From Anaerovibrio lipolyticus DSM 3074 (lineage in GTDB: Bacteria > Bacillota > Negativicutes > Selenomonadales > Selenomonadaceae), in NCBI RefSeq assembly GCF_900141865.1, contig NZ_FQYW01000012.1:1-64000 (forward strand): 64,000 nt of DNA. Reading direction: 5' to 3'. Made by a program: the position numbers and the translations under genes. Under the pieces are notes generated by a model that saw only the letters and a program-made list of their open reading frames with translations, was not told the origin of the DNA and did not search any database. The stretch's first letter is position 1; each line of letters begins with the position of its first letter. Shown here one piece after another: positions 17,187-24,296 of this stretch.

Positions 17187-17855
17187 ATGAAAATGCAGGA
17201 TATGTGGCTTACGAATGATAATTATCTTTGGGAAAAGGGACTGAGCAGCTCGGTCTGGAAGAATTTATCAGACACTCCACGTGGAACAAGTAGGAAATCG
17301 TTTTATGATACCCTGCTGGGAATTGGCCAGGTGGCTGAAGTGCCACAATCATATATGGACAGTTCAGCCTATAAAAAGTATTTGGAGAAAAGATTTGGGG
17401 TTCGGGTGACAGCAAAGGATTTTAACAAAGATCAAAAAAGTATGGATCGGCTGGGGGCCGATATGTGCGGTAACGATGTAGTTATTGCCCCGAACATTTT
17501 GGAGCAGATGGCCTCTGACCGTGAGAAAGCAAAATATTATGAACAGAAAATCCAGTATTATTTTGATAACATTCCAAAATGGAAGAATGAATGTGCTGCC
17601 ATGGGGCTGACCTATGAGCCTTGCGGGGTGGCAATACATAAGGATGGTACAGTATATTATATTGGTGGTGGCACGGAGACACCGGAGCGCAAGGCCAAGA
17701 TTGAGGCGGCCCAAAAAGCCCAGCGGGAGCGTAAGCTGAAACATATACAGGAGCAACGGGACTATAATAAATGGCTCTTTGAACATAAACGGATTATTGC
17801 GAAGGCTGTTGCTGATAGCAGTTTGATGGTCAACTATGGAGGTGTAATGCTATGA
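17187..17855 (+). CDS. Uncharacterised protein of a paralogous family (DUF6033-like?)
   Basis: The start ATG 17187 is chosen because AAAGGAG lies 9 bases upstream, and the earlier ATG at 17127 would be too close to the CGATA box. The 222-residue product has no signal peptide or membrane segment. Its central module, NDVVIAPNILEQMASDREKA, then EPCGVAIHKDGTVYYIGGGT, recurs in the products at 17852 and 24297. A charged helix (RKAKIEAAQKAQRERKLKHI) follows. It overlaps the next gene by 4 bases (ATGA). I do not recognise a function. The DUF6033 label is tentative. Confidence 0.6.
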   Translation: MKMQDMWLTNDNYLWEKGLSSSVWKNLSDTPRGTSRKSFYDTLLGIGQVAEVPQSYMDSSAYKKYLEKRFGVRVTAKDFNKDQKSMDRLGADMCGNDVVIAPNILEQMASDREKAKYYEQKIQYYFDNIPKWKNECAAMGLTYEPCGVAIHKDGTVYYIGGGTETPERKAKIEAAQKAQRERKLKHIQEQRDYNKWLFEHKRIIAKAVADSSLMVNYGGVML

Positions 17856-18601
17856 ATAATGTCATGTGTGTAAGCAATATGCAAGGATTGGAAAATCTTA
17901 TTTCCACGGTACAGAAAAGGGCATCAAATATCGCAAGTAATCGTTCCTATAAGGATATTTTGGCATCTATTCAGGAAAAAAGCGTATCAGGCAGTAATTC
18001 GGCAGAAAATGTCAGTGAAACGAAATCCCCGGCGGAAATGACAATGGAGGAATATCAGAGCTATATCTGGCATAAAATAGATTCGTTTCCTTTCAGCCCA
18101 ACTCGTCCCTTCGATGAGGAAACCATCAAAATAGCGGATAAGTGCTGGAACCGCATGAAGGCTGACCCGGAATATGAGCAAAAAATGCTGGATATTATCC
18201 GGGAGGGGTGCCAATATGCTGACCCGTTTTTCGGTATGGGGACCTCAGGCACTTATTGGGTGTTGGAATTTGACGGGGGCGAGGGGTGTTACTCCCACGG
18301 ATTTAGCAAGAATTTTGGCGGCAGTCCCCTGGGAGCGCGAAAGCAATTCAACAAGGAGTCCGAGGGAGGCTTTTGGACCACCCGTGCTAAAAAGCGAAAG
18401 CTACAGGCAGAGCTTGATGAAAAATACTACGAACAGCAGAATATGCTTAAACGAATGGGCGAGCATCGGGCAATGCTGCGGGATATTCAGGCCAGACAAC
18501 AGGGCTTGCTGCACACCAGCTCCGATATGCCTATTATGGGTGTTCCAGCGGAATTTTTACTGGCGGGTCTTATGGGTGGCATGACGATGAAAGGGTTTTA
18601 G
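17852..18601 (+). CDS. Uncharacterised protein, second member of the paralogous family
   Basis: The 249-residue product begins with a Ser/Asn-rich segment. It then carries the shared module ETIKIADKCWNRMKADPEYE (residues about 90-110), followed by TYWVLEFDGGEGCYSHGFSK, and ends with a helical, charged region and a short hydrophobic tail (FLLAGLMGGMTMKGF). There is no N-terminal export signal. It is translationally coupled to the upstream gene. The function is unknown. The C-terminal hydrophobic stretch is too short to call a membrane anchor. Confidence 0.6.
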   Translation: MNNVMCVSNMQGLENLISTVQKRASNIASNRSYKDILASIQEKSVSGSNSAENVSETKSPAEMTMEEYQSYIWHKIDSFPFSPTRPFDEETIKIADKCWNRMKADPEYEQKMLDIIREGCQYADPFFGMGTSGTYWVLEFDGGEGCYSHGFSKNFGGSPLGARKQFNKESEGGFWTTRAKKRKLQAELDEKYYEQQNMLKRMGEHRAMLRDIQARQQGLLHTSSDMPIMGVPAEFLLAGLMGGMTMKGF

Positions 18602-18642
18602 CCAAGGTAGGTACATCGTATCAGCACGCTGGGGGGATTTTT

Positions 18643-19359
18643 ATGAGAGTGCATAATATGGCAGGAATGATAACAGCACAAATTCTACAAAATGCGGCAA
18701 ATAAGGGTCGTCAGGGGAGGCAATTTATTGGCGGTGGGAAAAGCAATGGCGCTGAGTATATACATAGCCCATTAGGCACCAGCGGACTGTATTCCAAGCC
18801 TGGTGTTATGCAACAGGCTGTTAAAGCCATCCAGGCTAAGAATAATGTCATAAGCTTTGCTAATGGCTCCGTCTACCGCTATGCTGACAGCAAGGGTAAA
18901 AACCACATTTTGGCCTGTCAGTATGACCGATTGAGCCAGCCCTATGCGGATTTGGTTGCGGGAAGGCAGGATAAGGAAACCTATAACATTGCCAAATTTT
19001 GGAATTTGCTTTCCCATGATGGTACTTACCTGGGATTGTATTACAGCAAGGACGAACAGCGAAGCTTGCTGAACTCTGCCGGAATAACCGAAGGCTTTTT
19101 TACCGTGGCAACGGGCGAGCGAAAGCAGGAATATTTTTACACTAATGGCAGCGGTATAGGCGAAGTGGCCGCCAGAAAGTTTGAATATGATGCCACTTAT
19201 CAGATGTTTAGACGGGGAAGTGCGCTGTTTGACAAGTATGAGGTCGGCTCGGTCTTTAAAATTGGCGGTAAGGAATATGTGCTGGATGAAAGCCGCAAAT
19301 TTGATATTCCCTATGGTGATGATGTGTTTGATATTCAATTTCCGCAACTTACAACATAG
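18643..19359 (+). CDS. Uncharacterised protein, third gene of the operon
   Basis: This 238-residue protein of unknown family shows no signal peptide and no cysteine motif. It has a repeated Y/G-rich beta-like composition (NGSVYRYADSKGKNHILACQ, YKVGSVFKIGG-like segment near 205). It lies 41 bases after the previous gene and ends before a strong terminator, so it closes the operon started at the 17052 element. Its N-terminus (MAGMITAQILQNAANKGRQG) is helical and polar, as in flagellar axial or type III-exported proteins. That comparison is only suggestive. Confidence 0.55.
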   Translation: MRVHNMAGMITAQILQNAANKGRQGRQFIGGGKSNGAEYIHSPLGTSGLYSKPGVMQQAVKAIQAKNNVISFANGSVYRYADSKGKNHILACQYDRLSQPYADLVAGRQDKETYNIAKFWNLLSHDGTYLGLYYSKDEQRSLLNSAGITEGFFTVATGERKQEYFYTNGSGIGEVAARKFEYDATYQMFRRGSALFDKYEVGSVFKIGGKEYVLDESRKFDIPYGDDVFDIQFPQLTT

Positions 19360-19384
19360 GCTAAAGTGAATAATCACTTAGTTG

Positions 19385-19431
19385 GCAGGTAATGGTTGAC
19401 TTGTGCTATGGTCAGCTGTTACCTGCTTTTT
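19385..19431 (+). terminator. Terminator after the 17.2-19.4 kb operon
   Basis: GCAGGTAA (19385-19392) pairs with TTACCTGC (19419-19426), followed by TTTTT. Confidence 0.75.
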
Positions 19432-19464
19432 GTATTGGAATAAGCTGAATAAAAGGATGAAAGC

Positions 19465-19494
19465 TTGATACACTACTTTGTTAAGTTGTATAAT
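19465..19494 (+). promoter_or_regulatory. Sigma-70-type promoter of the PIN locus
   Basis: TTGATA at 19465-19470 and TATAAT at 19489-19494 are separated by 18 bases, and the PIN start lies 20 bases further. Confidence 0.7.
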
Positions 19495-19514
19495 AAATTA
19501 AGGGAAGTGAGAGG

Positions 19515-19952
19515 ATGCGGTTATATTTTGATACCTGTTGTTATAACAGGCCCTTTGACGATTTATCACAGGCACGGTTACAGGAAGAGGCGGATATAAT
19601 ACTGGCTGTTGTAGCCAGAGCGTATTTGAATGATTGGACAATAGTCGGTAGCGCTGCCTTAGAGCTGGAGATAGCAGCAATTTCAGATGAAGTTCGTAAA
19701 GAGAAGGTGGCTATAATGTACCGGGTTGTCACAGAGTCGGTGGAACGGGATGCTGTTGTGATAGAAAGGTCAAAATACCTACAACGGGAAGGACTGCACC
19801 CGATGGATAGTATGCATGTAGCTTTGGCTGAAAAGGCAGATGCCGTTTTCCTGACGGTTGATGATAAACTATTGAAAATATGTAAGAGGTTGGGACTTAA
19901 TGCTATGAGTCCTGTCGAATGTCTGAGGGAGGTTGTCCAAAATGAAGGTTAA
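19515..19952 (+). CDS. PIN-domain protein, probable type II toxin
   Basis: The 145-residue protein shows PIN acidic residues: YFDTCCYNRPFDD at the N-terminus, SAALELEI near 40, GLHPMDSMHVALAEKADAVF near 95 and TVDDKLL near 117. PIN toxins are Mg-dependent RNases. The double Cys-Cys-Tyr-Asn start is a common variant (DTCCYNRPFDD). The downstream small gene overlaps it by 11 bases and is probably its antitoxin. The gene has its own consensus promoter. Confidence 0.8.
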   Translation: MRLYFDTCCYNRPFDDLSQARLQEEADIILAVVARAYLNDWTIVGSAALELEIAAISDEVRKEKVAIMYRVVTESVERDAVVIERSKYLQREGLHPMDSMHVALAEKADAVFLTVDDKLLKICKRLGLNAMSPVECLREVVQNEG

Positions 19953-20154
19953 TATCGAAAATCCCGCAGAAGCAGAGATGGTAGGGATGCTGGCTTTGCA
20001 GAAGGCCCTTGGCCCCGTAGGCACGGTACGATTTCTCCAGCGGCTAGGAAAGGGCAGCGGGGATTATACCAAGGAAAAATACGAGAGAAAAGAGCTTTCT
20101 ATGGAGGAAGTTATGGCTGGAATGGATGCCATTGAAGCCGCACGAAATGAATAA
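19942..20154 (+). CDS. Small protein, probable antitoxin partner of the PIN protein
   Basis: From ATG 19942 the 70-residue product is acidic and helical: MKVNIENPAEAEMVGMLALQ, then KALGPVGTVRFLQRLGKGSG and LSMEEVMAGMDAIEAARNE. It shows no standard AbrB, RHH or Phd motif that I recognise. The overlap with the PIN gene and the shared terminator make it a candidate antitoxin, by position only. Confidence 0.6.
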   Translation: MKVNIENPAEAEMVGMLALQKALGPVGTVRFLQRLGKGSGDYTKEKYERKELSMEEVMAGMDAIEAARNE

Positions 20155-20179
20155 TGTGGAAATGGAATATTTACTGTTT

Positions 20180-20225
20180 ATGCCTGGATGGCTGGGGGAT
20201 TTATCGGCTGTGCGGGCATTTTTTT
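20180..20225 (+). terminator. Terminator after PIN/antitoxin pair
   Basis: ATGCCTG pairs with CGGGCAT around a 26-base loop, followed by seven T. Confidence 0.6.
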
Positions 20226-20232
20226 ATTTGCC

Positions 20233-20297
20233 GTTCACACCCTAAAAACAATCGTTCGCGCCGTTTCTATTGATAAAAAGCTCATACCTACGATACT
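20233..20297 (+). promoter_or_regulatory. Shared regulatory element 2 (9-12-9 repeat + CGATA box)
   Basis: GTTCACACC (20233-20241), 12 bases, GTTCGCGCC (20254-20262), then CGATACT starting at 20291, 29 after the repeat end. It precedes the FliD-like gene by about 50 bases. Here the TAAA-like -35 box is less well placed than in the other two. Confidence 0.75.
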
Positions 20298-20346
20298 ATA
20301 GATGAAAATAGCAGTATTATATTAATTCCTATAAGGGGGGATTGGA

Positions 20347-21186
20347 ATGTCTACTATATCATCTATGGCACGCAACAATTATTTGATGTTGCGGTATGCA
20401 CAAAATACCGGCCAATCTTTGTTTAATACTGGGAAGTCAGCTAATAAGACATCCTCCTTGTGGAGTGACGGCAGTTCAATGTTGGGTGGATATGGATTAT
20501 TAGGTAGTATATCCTCTTCTTCAATGTCTGGCTTAATGGGGCTTCGTTCGGGGATGACTGAGCTGGTGAAGTCCTATGACAGTACAGCCAAGGCCTTTAA
20601 GACCGAGTTTTCAGATACCATGAGCGATTTGTCAAAGGCCTCTGCGGACATAAAGAAAATAAACTTTGATGTGGGTGGCAAATCAGCCCTTACACAGACA
20701 ACCAGTGAAGACGGAACAGTAACAACCACAAAAAGTAGTGAGCTGGTGGATGCATTGAAGGGTATTGAGGATTTTGCCAGCAAATATAATGATGCTATTG
20801 GCTTTTTTAAGGATAATGCAGATTTGTCTAAGTATATGAAAAATATAGCTAACACTTTTTCAGATACTACTTATCGGGCTAAACAGTTCAGTGGTATTGG
20901 AATTGTTGTAGGCAATGATGGAAAAATGAAAATTGACGAGGATGTACTGACTAAGGCTTTGACGGAAAATCCGTCAAAGGTGGGACGGCTTCTGGGGAAG
21001 GATGGTTTGGCAGGGATGGCAGACAGACATATTTCCTTTGCCAAGTCTCAGCAAAATCGGCTGTTTCCGTCGATTTCCTCAGCTCTGGGCATTAATGGAA
21101 AATCTAGTTCACTTTATTCCAGCAACTCACTAATGAGAATGTCTGGTTATTCGTCTCTTGGCAACCTGTTTAATTCATGGATTTAA
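20347..21186 (+). CDS. FliD-like / flagellar axial-type protein
   Basis: The 279-residue product is Ser/Gly-rich at the N-terminus with no signal peptide. Its C-terminal part (FSGIGIVVGNDGKMKIDEDV, then LTKALTENPSKVGRLLGKDG) matches the pattern of the FliD C-terminal domain (G-I--DGk--iD---L--al--np--V--l). True FliD proteins are about 450 residues or longer, so this is a short relative, perhaps a specialised cap or junction protein secreted through the flagellar apparatus. Start ATG follows AAGGGGGGATTGGA. It is preceded by the shared promoter element, consistent with late flagellar control. Confidence 0.55.
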   Translation: MSTISSMARNNYLMLRYAQNTGQSLFNTGKSANKTSSLWSDGSSMLGGYGLLGSISSSSMSGLMGLRSGMTELVKSYDSTAKAFKTEFSDTMSDLSKASADIKKINFDVGGKSALTQTTSEDGTVTTTKSSELVDALKGIEDFASKYNDAIGFFKDNADLSKYMKNIANTFSDTTYRAKQFSGIGIVVGNDGKMKIDEDVLTKALTENPSKVGRLLGKDGLAGMADRHISFAKSQQNRLFPSISSALGINGKSSSLYSSNSLMRMSGYSSLGNLFNSWI

Positions 21187-21201
21187 GGAGCATATTCAGA
21201 T

Positions 21202-21241
21202 AAAATATCTCTGGGAAATAATTTCAGAGATATTTTCTTTT
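21202..21241 (+). terminator. Terminator after the FliD-like gene
   Basis: AAAATATCTCTG (21202-21213) and CAGAGATATTTT (21225-21236) form a perfect 12-bp stem followed by CTTTT. The response regulator starts 38 bases later, so some read-through or a promoter inside this gap is needed. Confidence 0.75.
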
Positions 21242-21278
21242 GGGGCGAAATAAAACATATAGAATGGGGAGATCACTT

Positions 21279-22022
21279 GTGGAGGTGCGAATTGCTGTTT
21301 GCGACAGTGATATAGAATTTTGTAAGGACTTGGGAAATATGATTGCAGCCCACAGGCCTGAGGCGAGGGTAGAGTTGTTTTCTTCAGCCGCTGATTTACT
21401 ACAGGCTGGAAGGGATTTTCATATATATTTTCTGGATATAAAGGGTGTTTCAGGTCTGGATATGGCCCGTAAAATCAGGGAACATCAGGCCCAAAATGGT
21501 AAGGTACGAAGCATTATAATATTCGTAACCGGCTATCGGGAGCACATGGAGGAGGCCTTTGATGTGCAGGCCTTCCATTATTTGTTGAAGCCTGTCCAAA
21601 GGGACAAATTTGTTCAGGTGCTTGGGCGGGCCTTGCAGGAAGTGGAATTTCGGGCAAAGCAGGAGGAAGAATATGTACTGCTGAAAATTACCAGTCATCA
21701 GACTGGCAGCAAGGACACCAGAAAGGTTTTTCTGCGGGACATATACTACATAGAAAGCAACAACAAAAAGGTAACGGTGCATACCACCGGGGGAACCTAT
21801 GAGGTGCAGGGCACCATGGATGAATTTGCCAGTGGACTGGGCCCAGCCTTTTACCGTTGTCATCGGTGCTATTTGGTGAATTTTGCCATGGTATCATCCT
21901 ATAATCAAAATGAAATAATTATTGCCAATGGGGATTGTATTTTGTTGGCCTACAGAAAATATTCAGTCTTCGTAAAGGCTTACCTCGCCTATGCGAAAGG
22001 AGGGGGCATGGTGAATGTATGA
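21279..22022 (+). CDS. LytTR-family response regulator (AgrA/VirR type)
   Basis: GTG 21279 is chosen as start because GGGGAG lies 6-7 bases upstream and the receiver domain begins at once (MEVRIAVCDSDIEFCKDLGN). The phosphoacceptor Asp is in HIYFLDIKGVSG near residue 53, with Thr in FVTGYREHME and Lys in YLLKPV. The C-terminal LytTR domain shows IYYIESNNKKVTVHTTGGTY, then FYRCHRCYLVNF. It overlaps the kinase gene by 8 bases. It may bind the 9-12-9 repeats found upstream of three nearby operons. No autoinducer peptide gene is visible. Confidence 0.85.
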   Translation: MEVRIAVCDSDIEFCKDLGNMIAAHRPEARVELFSSAADLLQAGRDFHIYFLDIKGVSGLDMARKIREHQAQNGKVRSIIIFVTGYREHMEEAFDVQAFHYLLKPVQRDKFVQVLGRALQEVEFRAKQEEEYVLLKITSHQTGSKDTRKVFLRDIYYIESNNKKVTVHTTGGTYEVQGTMDEFASGLGPAFYRCHRCYLVNFAMVSSYNQNEIIIANGDCILLAYRKYSVFVKAYLAYAKGGGMVNV

Positions 22023-23490
22023 GGAAGAATATGTTTTGGAAGCCCTTGTACATATACTGAACGGCTGGCTGAGTTTCTGGTATGGGGATTTATTTTTGCG
22101 GCGTAAATACGCCAATCGGCGCAAGGCTGCAATAATCTGGATAACAGTGTATGTGGTGGGGCAAATATTGTATGGGCGTTTGGTGGAAGCCTATCCTTTA
22201 TACGACCGGTTTACCCATGTGGTGTCTTATATCTTGCTGTTGTCACTCTTGCAGTATTTCTTTTTTGAGAAAAATTTGCCCCGTCAGGTCTTTGTGGTAG
22301 TTAGCTTTGTGGCCGGCTGGGAAATCCTGCGGTTTACGGTTAGTCCATTGGCCCACGCTGTTCTTGGCCTGTGGAGCCCCTTTTGGGGGTGGCTGCTGGA
22401 ATATTTTGCAGACAGAGACCTTATGCCCATAGAGTCATTGACGGAATATATGCTGATGCTCAATCGGGTGGCCATTGTGGCGGTGCTGGCAATTTGCCGA
22501 GGGCTGCAGCTGGGGCTCCTGTTTTTGTATTTGCGTTTGATAGGGCGGCATTTTATCAGAATAGATGAGGAAATGACGGGGCAGGAAAGCTGGTTCCTTC
22601 TGATTCCGTGCATTACGGTGCTGTGCATTGATTTGACTATGCGTTTGATGGCATATTCGGTGGACAACAGTGCCCTGATGATAATTTATGAGCGGGTACC
22701 GGAAACATTGGTACTTCTCCCCGTGGTAAGTTTGCTGCTTTTGGGTATTGTGGTGTCATCGGTGATTCTGTTTAGGGGTGTTATTCAGTCAAAGGACGAG
22801 GAAAGAAAACGGTTGCTTCTGGAAAATCGGGTGGCAGATGTGCAGCACCAAATCGAGGATTTGCAGGATATTTATGGTGATATGCGGGGGCTTCGCCATG
22901 ACTTGCGGGGGCATATAGCTAATCTCACCGCATATATACGTAACCGTTCTATGGGGGAAAATAAGGATTTGGGCGCGTATTTGGAAGGAATGGAAAAGAC
23001 CGTAGCCCGACTGGATTTTGCGGATCATACCGGTAATCCAATGTTGGATGTGATTTTACACCAGATAAGGCAACAGGCAAAAAGGAAGGAAATTGATTTT
23101 TCCGTGAATTTTCATTACCCTAAAAATGCTTCCTTTGATGTATATGATGTGAGTATTATCTTGAACAATGCTTTGCAAAATGCCATAGAGGCCTGCGAAA
23201 AAGTAAAAGGAGCGCGAAATATAGATTTGCACTCCTACGAAAAGGGTTCATTATTCTTCTTGGAAATAGAGAATGATTATGATGGGCAGTTAGTGTGGAA
23301 AACAGGGGCAGAGCTCCCGGAAACAACCAAGGCGGAAAAGCGGGTACATGGCATTGGCTTGGATAATATTCAGCGTTGTGCCAGAAAATATAATGGTGAT
23401 GTGGAGATAAGGGCATTGTCTAAAGGGGACAAACAGGTGTTTAATCTCACTGTTATGCTTTATCATAGGGAAGAAAAAAGTGATAATTGA
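22015..23490 (+). CDS. GHKL sensor histidine kinase (AgrC-like)
   Basis: The 491-residue protein has an N-terminal sensor with about six membrane helices (residues about 1-260), then a coiled coil. The H-box LRHDLRGHIANL lies near 300, the N-box LNNALQNAIEACE near 385 and the G-box HGIGLDNIQR near 450. It should phosphorylate the overlapping LytTR regulator. AgrC-type kinases often sense peptides, but no agrB or agrD gene is present nearby, so the signal is unknown. It meets the convergent gene two bases after its stop. Confidence 0.85.
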   Translation: MYEEEYVLEALVHILNGWLSFWYGDLFLRRKYANRRKAAIIWITVYVVGQILYGRLVEAYPLYDRFTHVVSYILLLSLLQYFFFEKNLPRQVFVVVSFVAGWEILRFTVSPLAHAVLGLWSPFWGWLLEYFADRDLMPIESLTEYMLMLNRVAIVAVLAICRGLQLGLLFLYLRLIGRHFIRIDEEMTGQESWFLLIPCITVLCIDLTMRLMAYSVDNSALMIIYERVPETLVLLPVVSLLLLGIVVSSVILFRGVIQSKDEERKRLLLENRVADVQHQIEDLQDIYGDMRGLRHDLRGHIANLTAYIRNRSMGENKDLGAYLEGMEKTVARLDFADHTGNPMLDVILHQIRQQAKRKEIDFSVNFHYPKNASFDVYDVSIILNNALQNAIEACEKVKGARNIDLHSYEKGSLFFLEIENDYDGQLVWKTGAELPETTKAEKRVHGIGLDNIQRCARKYNGDVEIRALSKGDKQVFNLTVMLYHREEKSDN

Positions 23491-23492
23491 GA

Positions 23493-24113
23493 TTAATGAA
23501 ATAAATTGTCTTGGATTGTTTGTTCAAGCTGAACTTGGGCGGAACCGGTTTTTATTAACCGTTCCGCTTCTTTTATTATTAGGTCTGGTTCATTGCCAAC
23601 TACCGGCTGGCCCATGAGATTGCCCCCTCCGTCTACGAAGCAGACCGTTGGGGCATTTTTGATACGAACCAAAAAGCTGTCAAGGTCGTCATTGACCATT
23701 AGTTGTGGGATATCTGTAGGTAGATTCCATACAACGGATTGTGCCAGAGAGAGTTTCTCTTTATTGTCTGTTTCCCGTAAATCACCGATGATGCCAATGA
23801 TAGGGATTTTATTGGTGGAGTTATTTTGCCAGTTGGCCAAGGCACAAAGCAAATCACGGCTGGTGACGGTGTCTTGGGTTACCCAAAGGCAGACGATTGA
23901 TATATTGCTTTCTGATGAGCGGGCAAAAATATCCTGAGTAACGATATTTCCTTGCAAATCCTTGGTATGAAAGGCAGGAAAAGAAATAGTGTTTTGCTCC
24001 TGATATATACTTGGTGTTACGTTAATGCGGCTTATTATGAAGCTGTCTACTGCCAGTAAAAGAAAAATTGTTAGCAAGGGAATTAACAAAATTCTTCGGG
24101 ATATTTTTTTCAT
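23493..24113 (-). CDS. Membrane-anchored thioredoxin-fold (TlpA/redoxin-like) protein without CxxC
   Basis: The 206-residue product has an N-terminal membrane anchor (RRILLIPLLTIFLLLAVDSF), then a TlpA-like start (ISFPAFHTKDLQGNIVTQDI). Next comes VCLWVTQDTVTSRDLLCALA, where WCxxC would be expected, and APTVCFVDGGGNLMGQPVVG with the cis-Pro-like region. The paired active-site cysteines are absent, so a disulfide role is unlikely, and binding or a structural role is more plausible. It is transcribed against the kinase. Confidence 0.65.
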   Translation of the reverse strand: MKKISRRILLIPLLTIFLLLAVDSFIISRINVTPSIYQEQNTISFPAFHTKDLQGNIVTQDIFARSSESNISIVCLWVTQDTVTSRDLLCALANWQNNSTNKIPIIGIIGDLRETDNKEKLSLAQSVVWNLPTDIPQLMVNDDLDSFLVRIKNAPTVCFVDGGGNLMGQPVVGNEPDLIIKEAERLIKTGSAQVQLEQTIQDNLFH

Positions 24114-24194
24114 GGTTTAGCCTCTTTTTTCGTTTTACTCATCATAGCATGAGAATATAGGCTGAGCAACGAAAAGAACTGTGTAAAGGTAGCC

Positions 24195-24259
24195 GTTCAC
24201 ACCTAAAAATGAGTCATTCGCACCAAAAATGTAAGCTGGGATGAATTTATAACGATATA
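24195..24259 (+). promoter_or_regulatory. Shared regulatory element 3 (9-12-9 repeat + CGATA box)
   Basis: GTTCACACC (24195-24203), 12 bases, ATTCGCACC (24216-24224), then CGATAT starting at 24253, 29 after the repeat end. TAAG at 24232-24235 lies 15 bases before AACGATAT, matching sigma-28 spacing. Confidence 0.75.
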
Positions 24260-24296
24260 TAAGATAAGAAAAACTTGTGGTGGGGAGGTAATTAAG

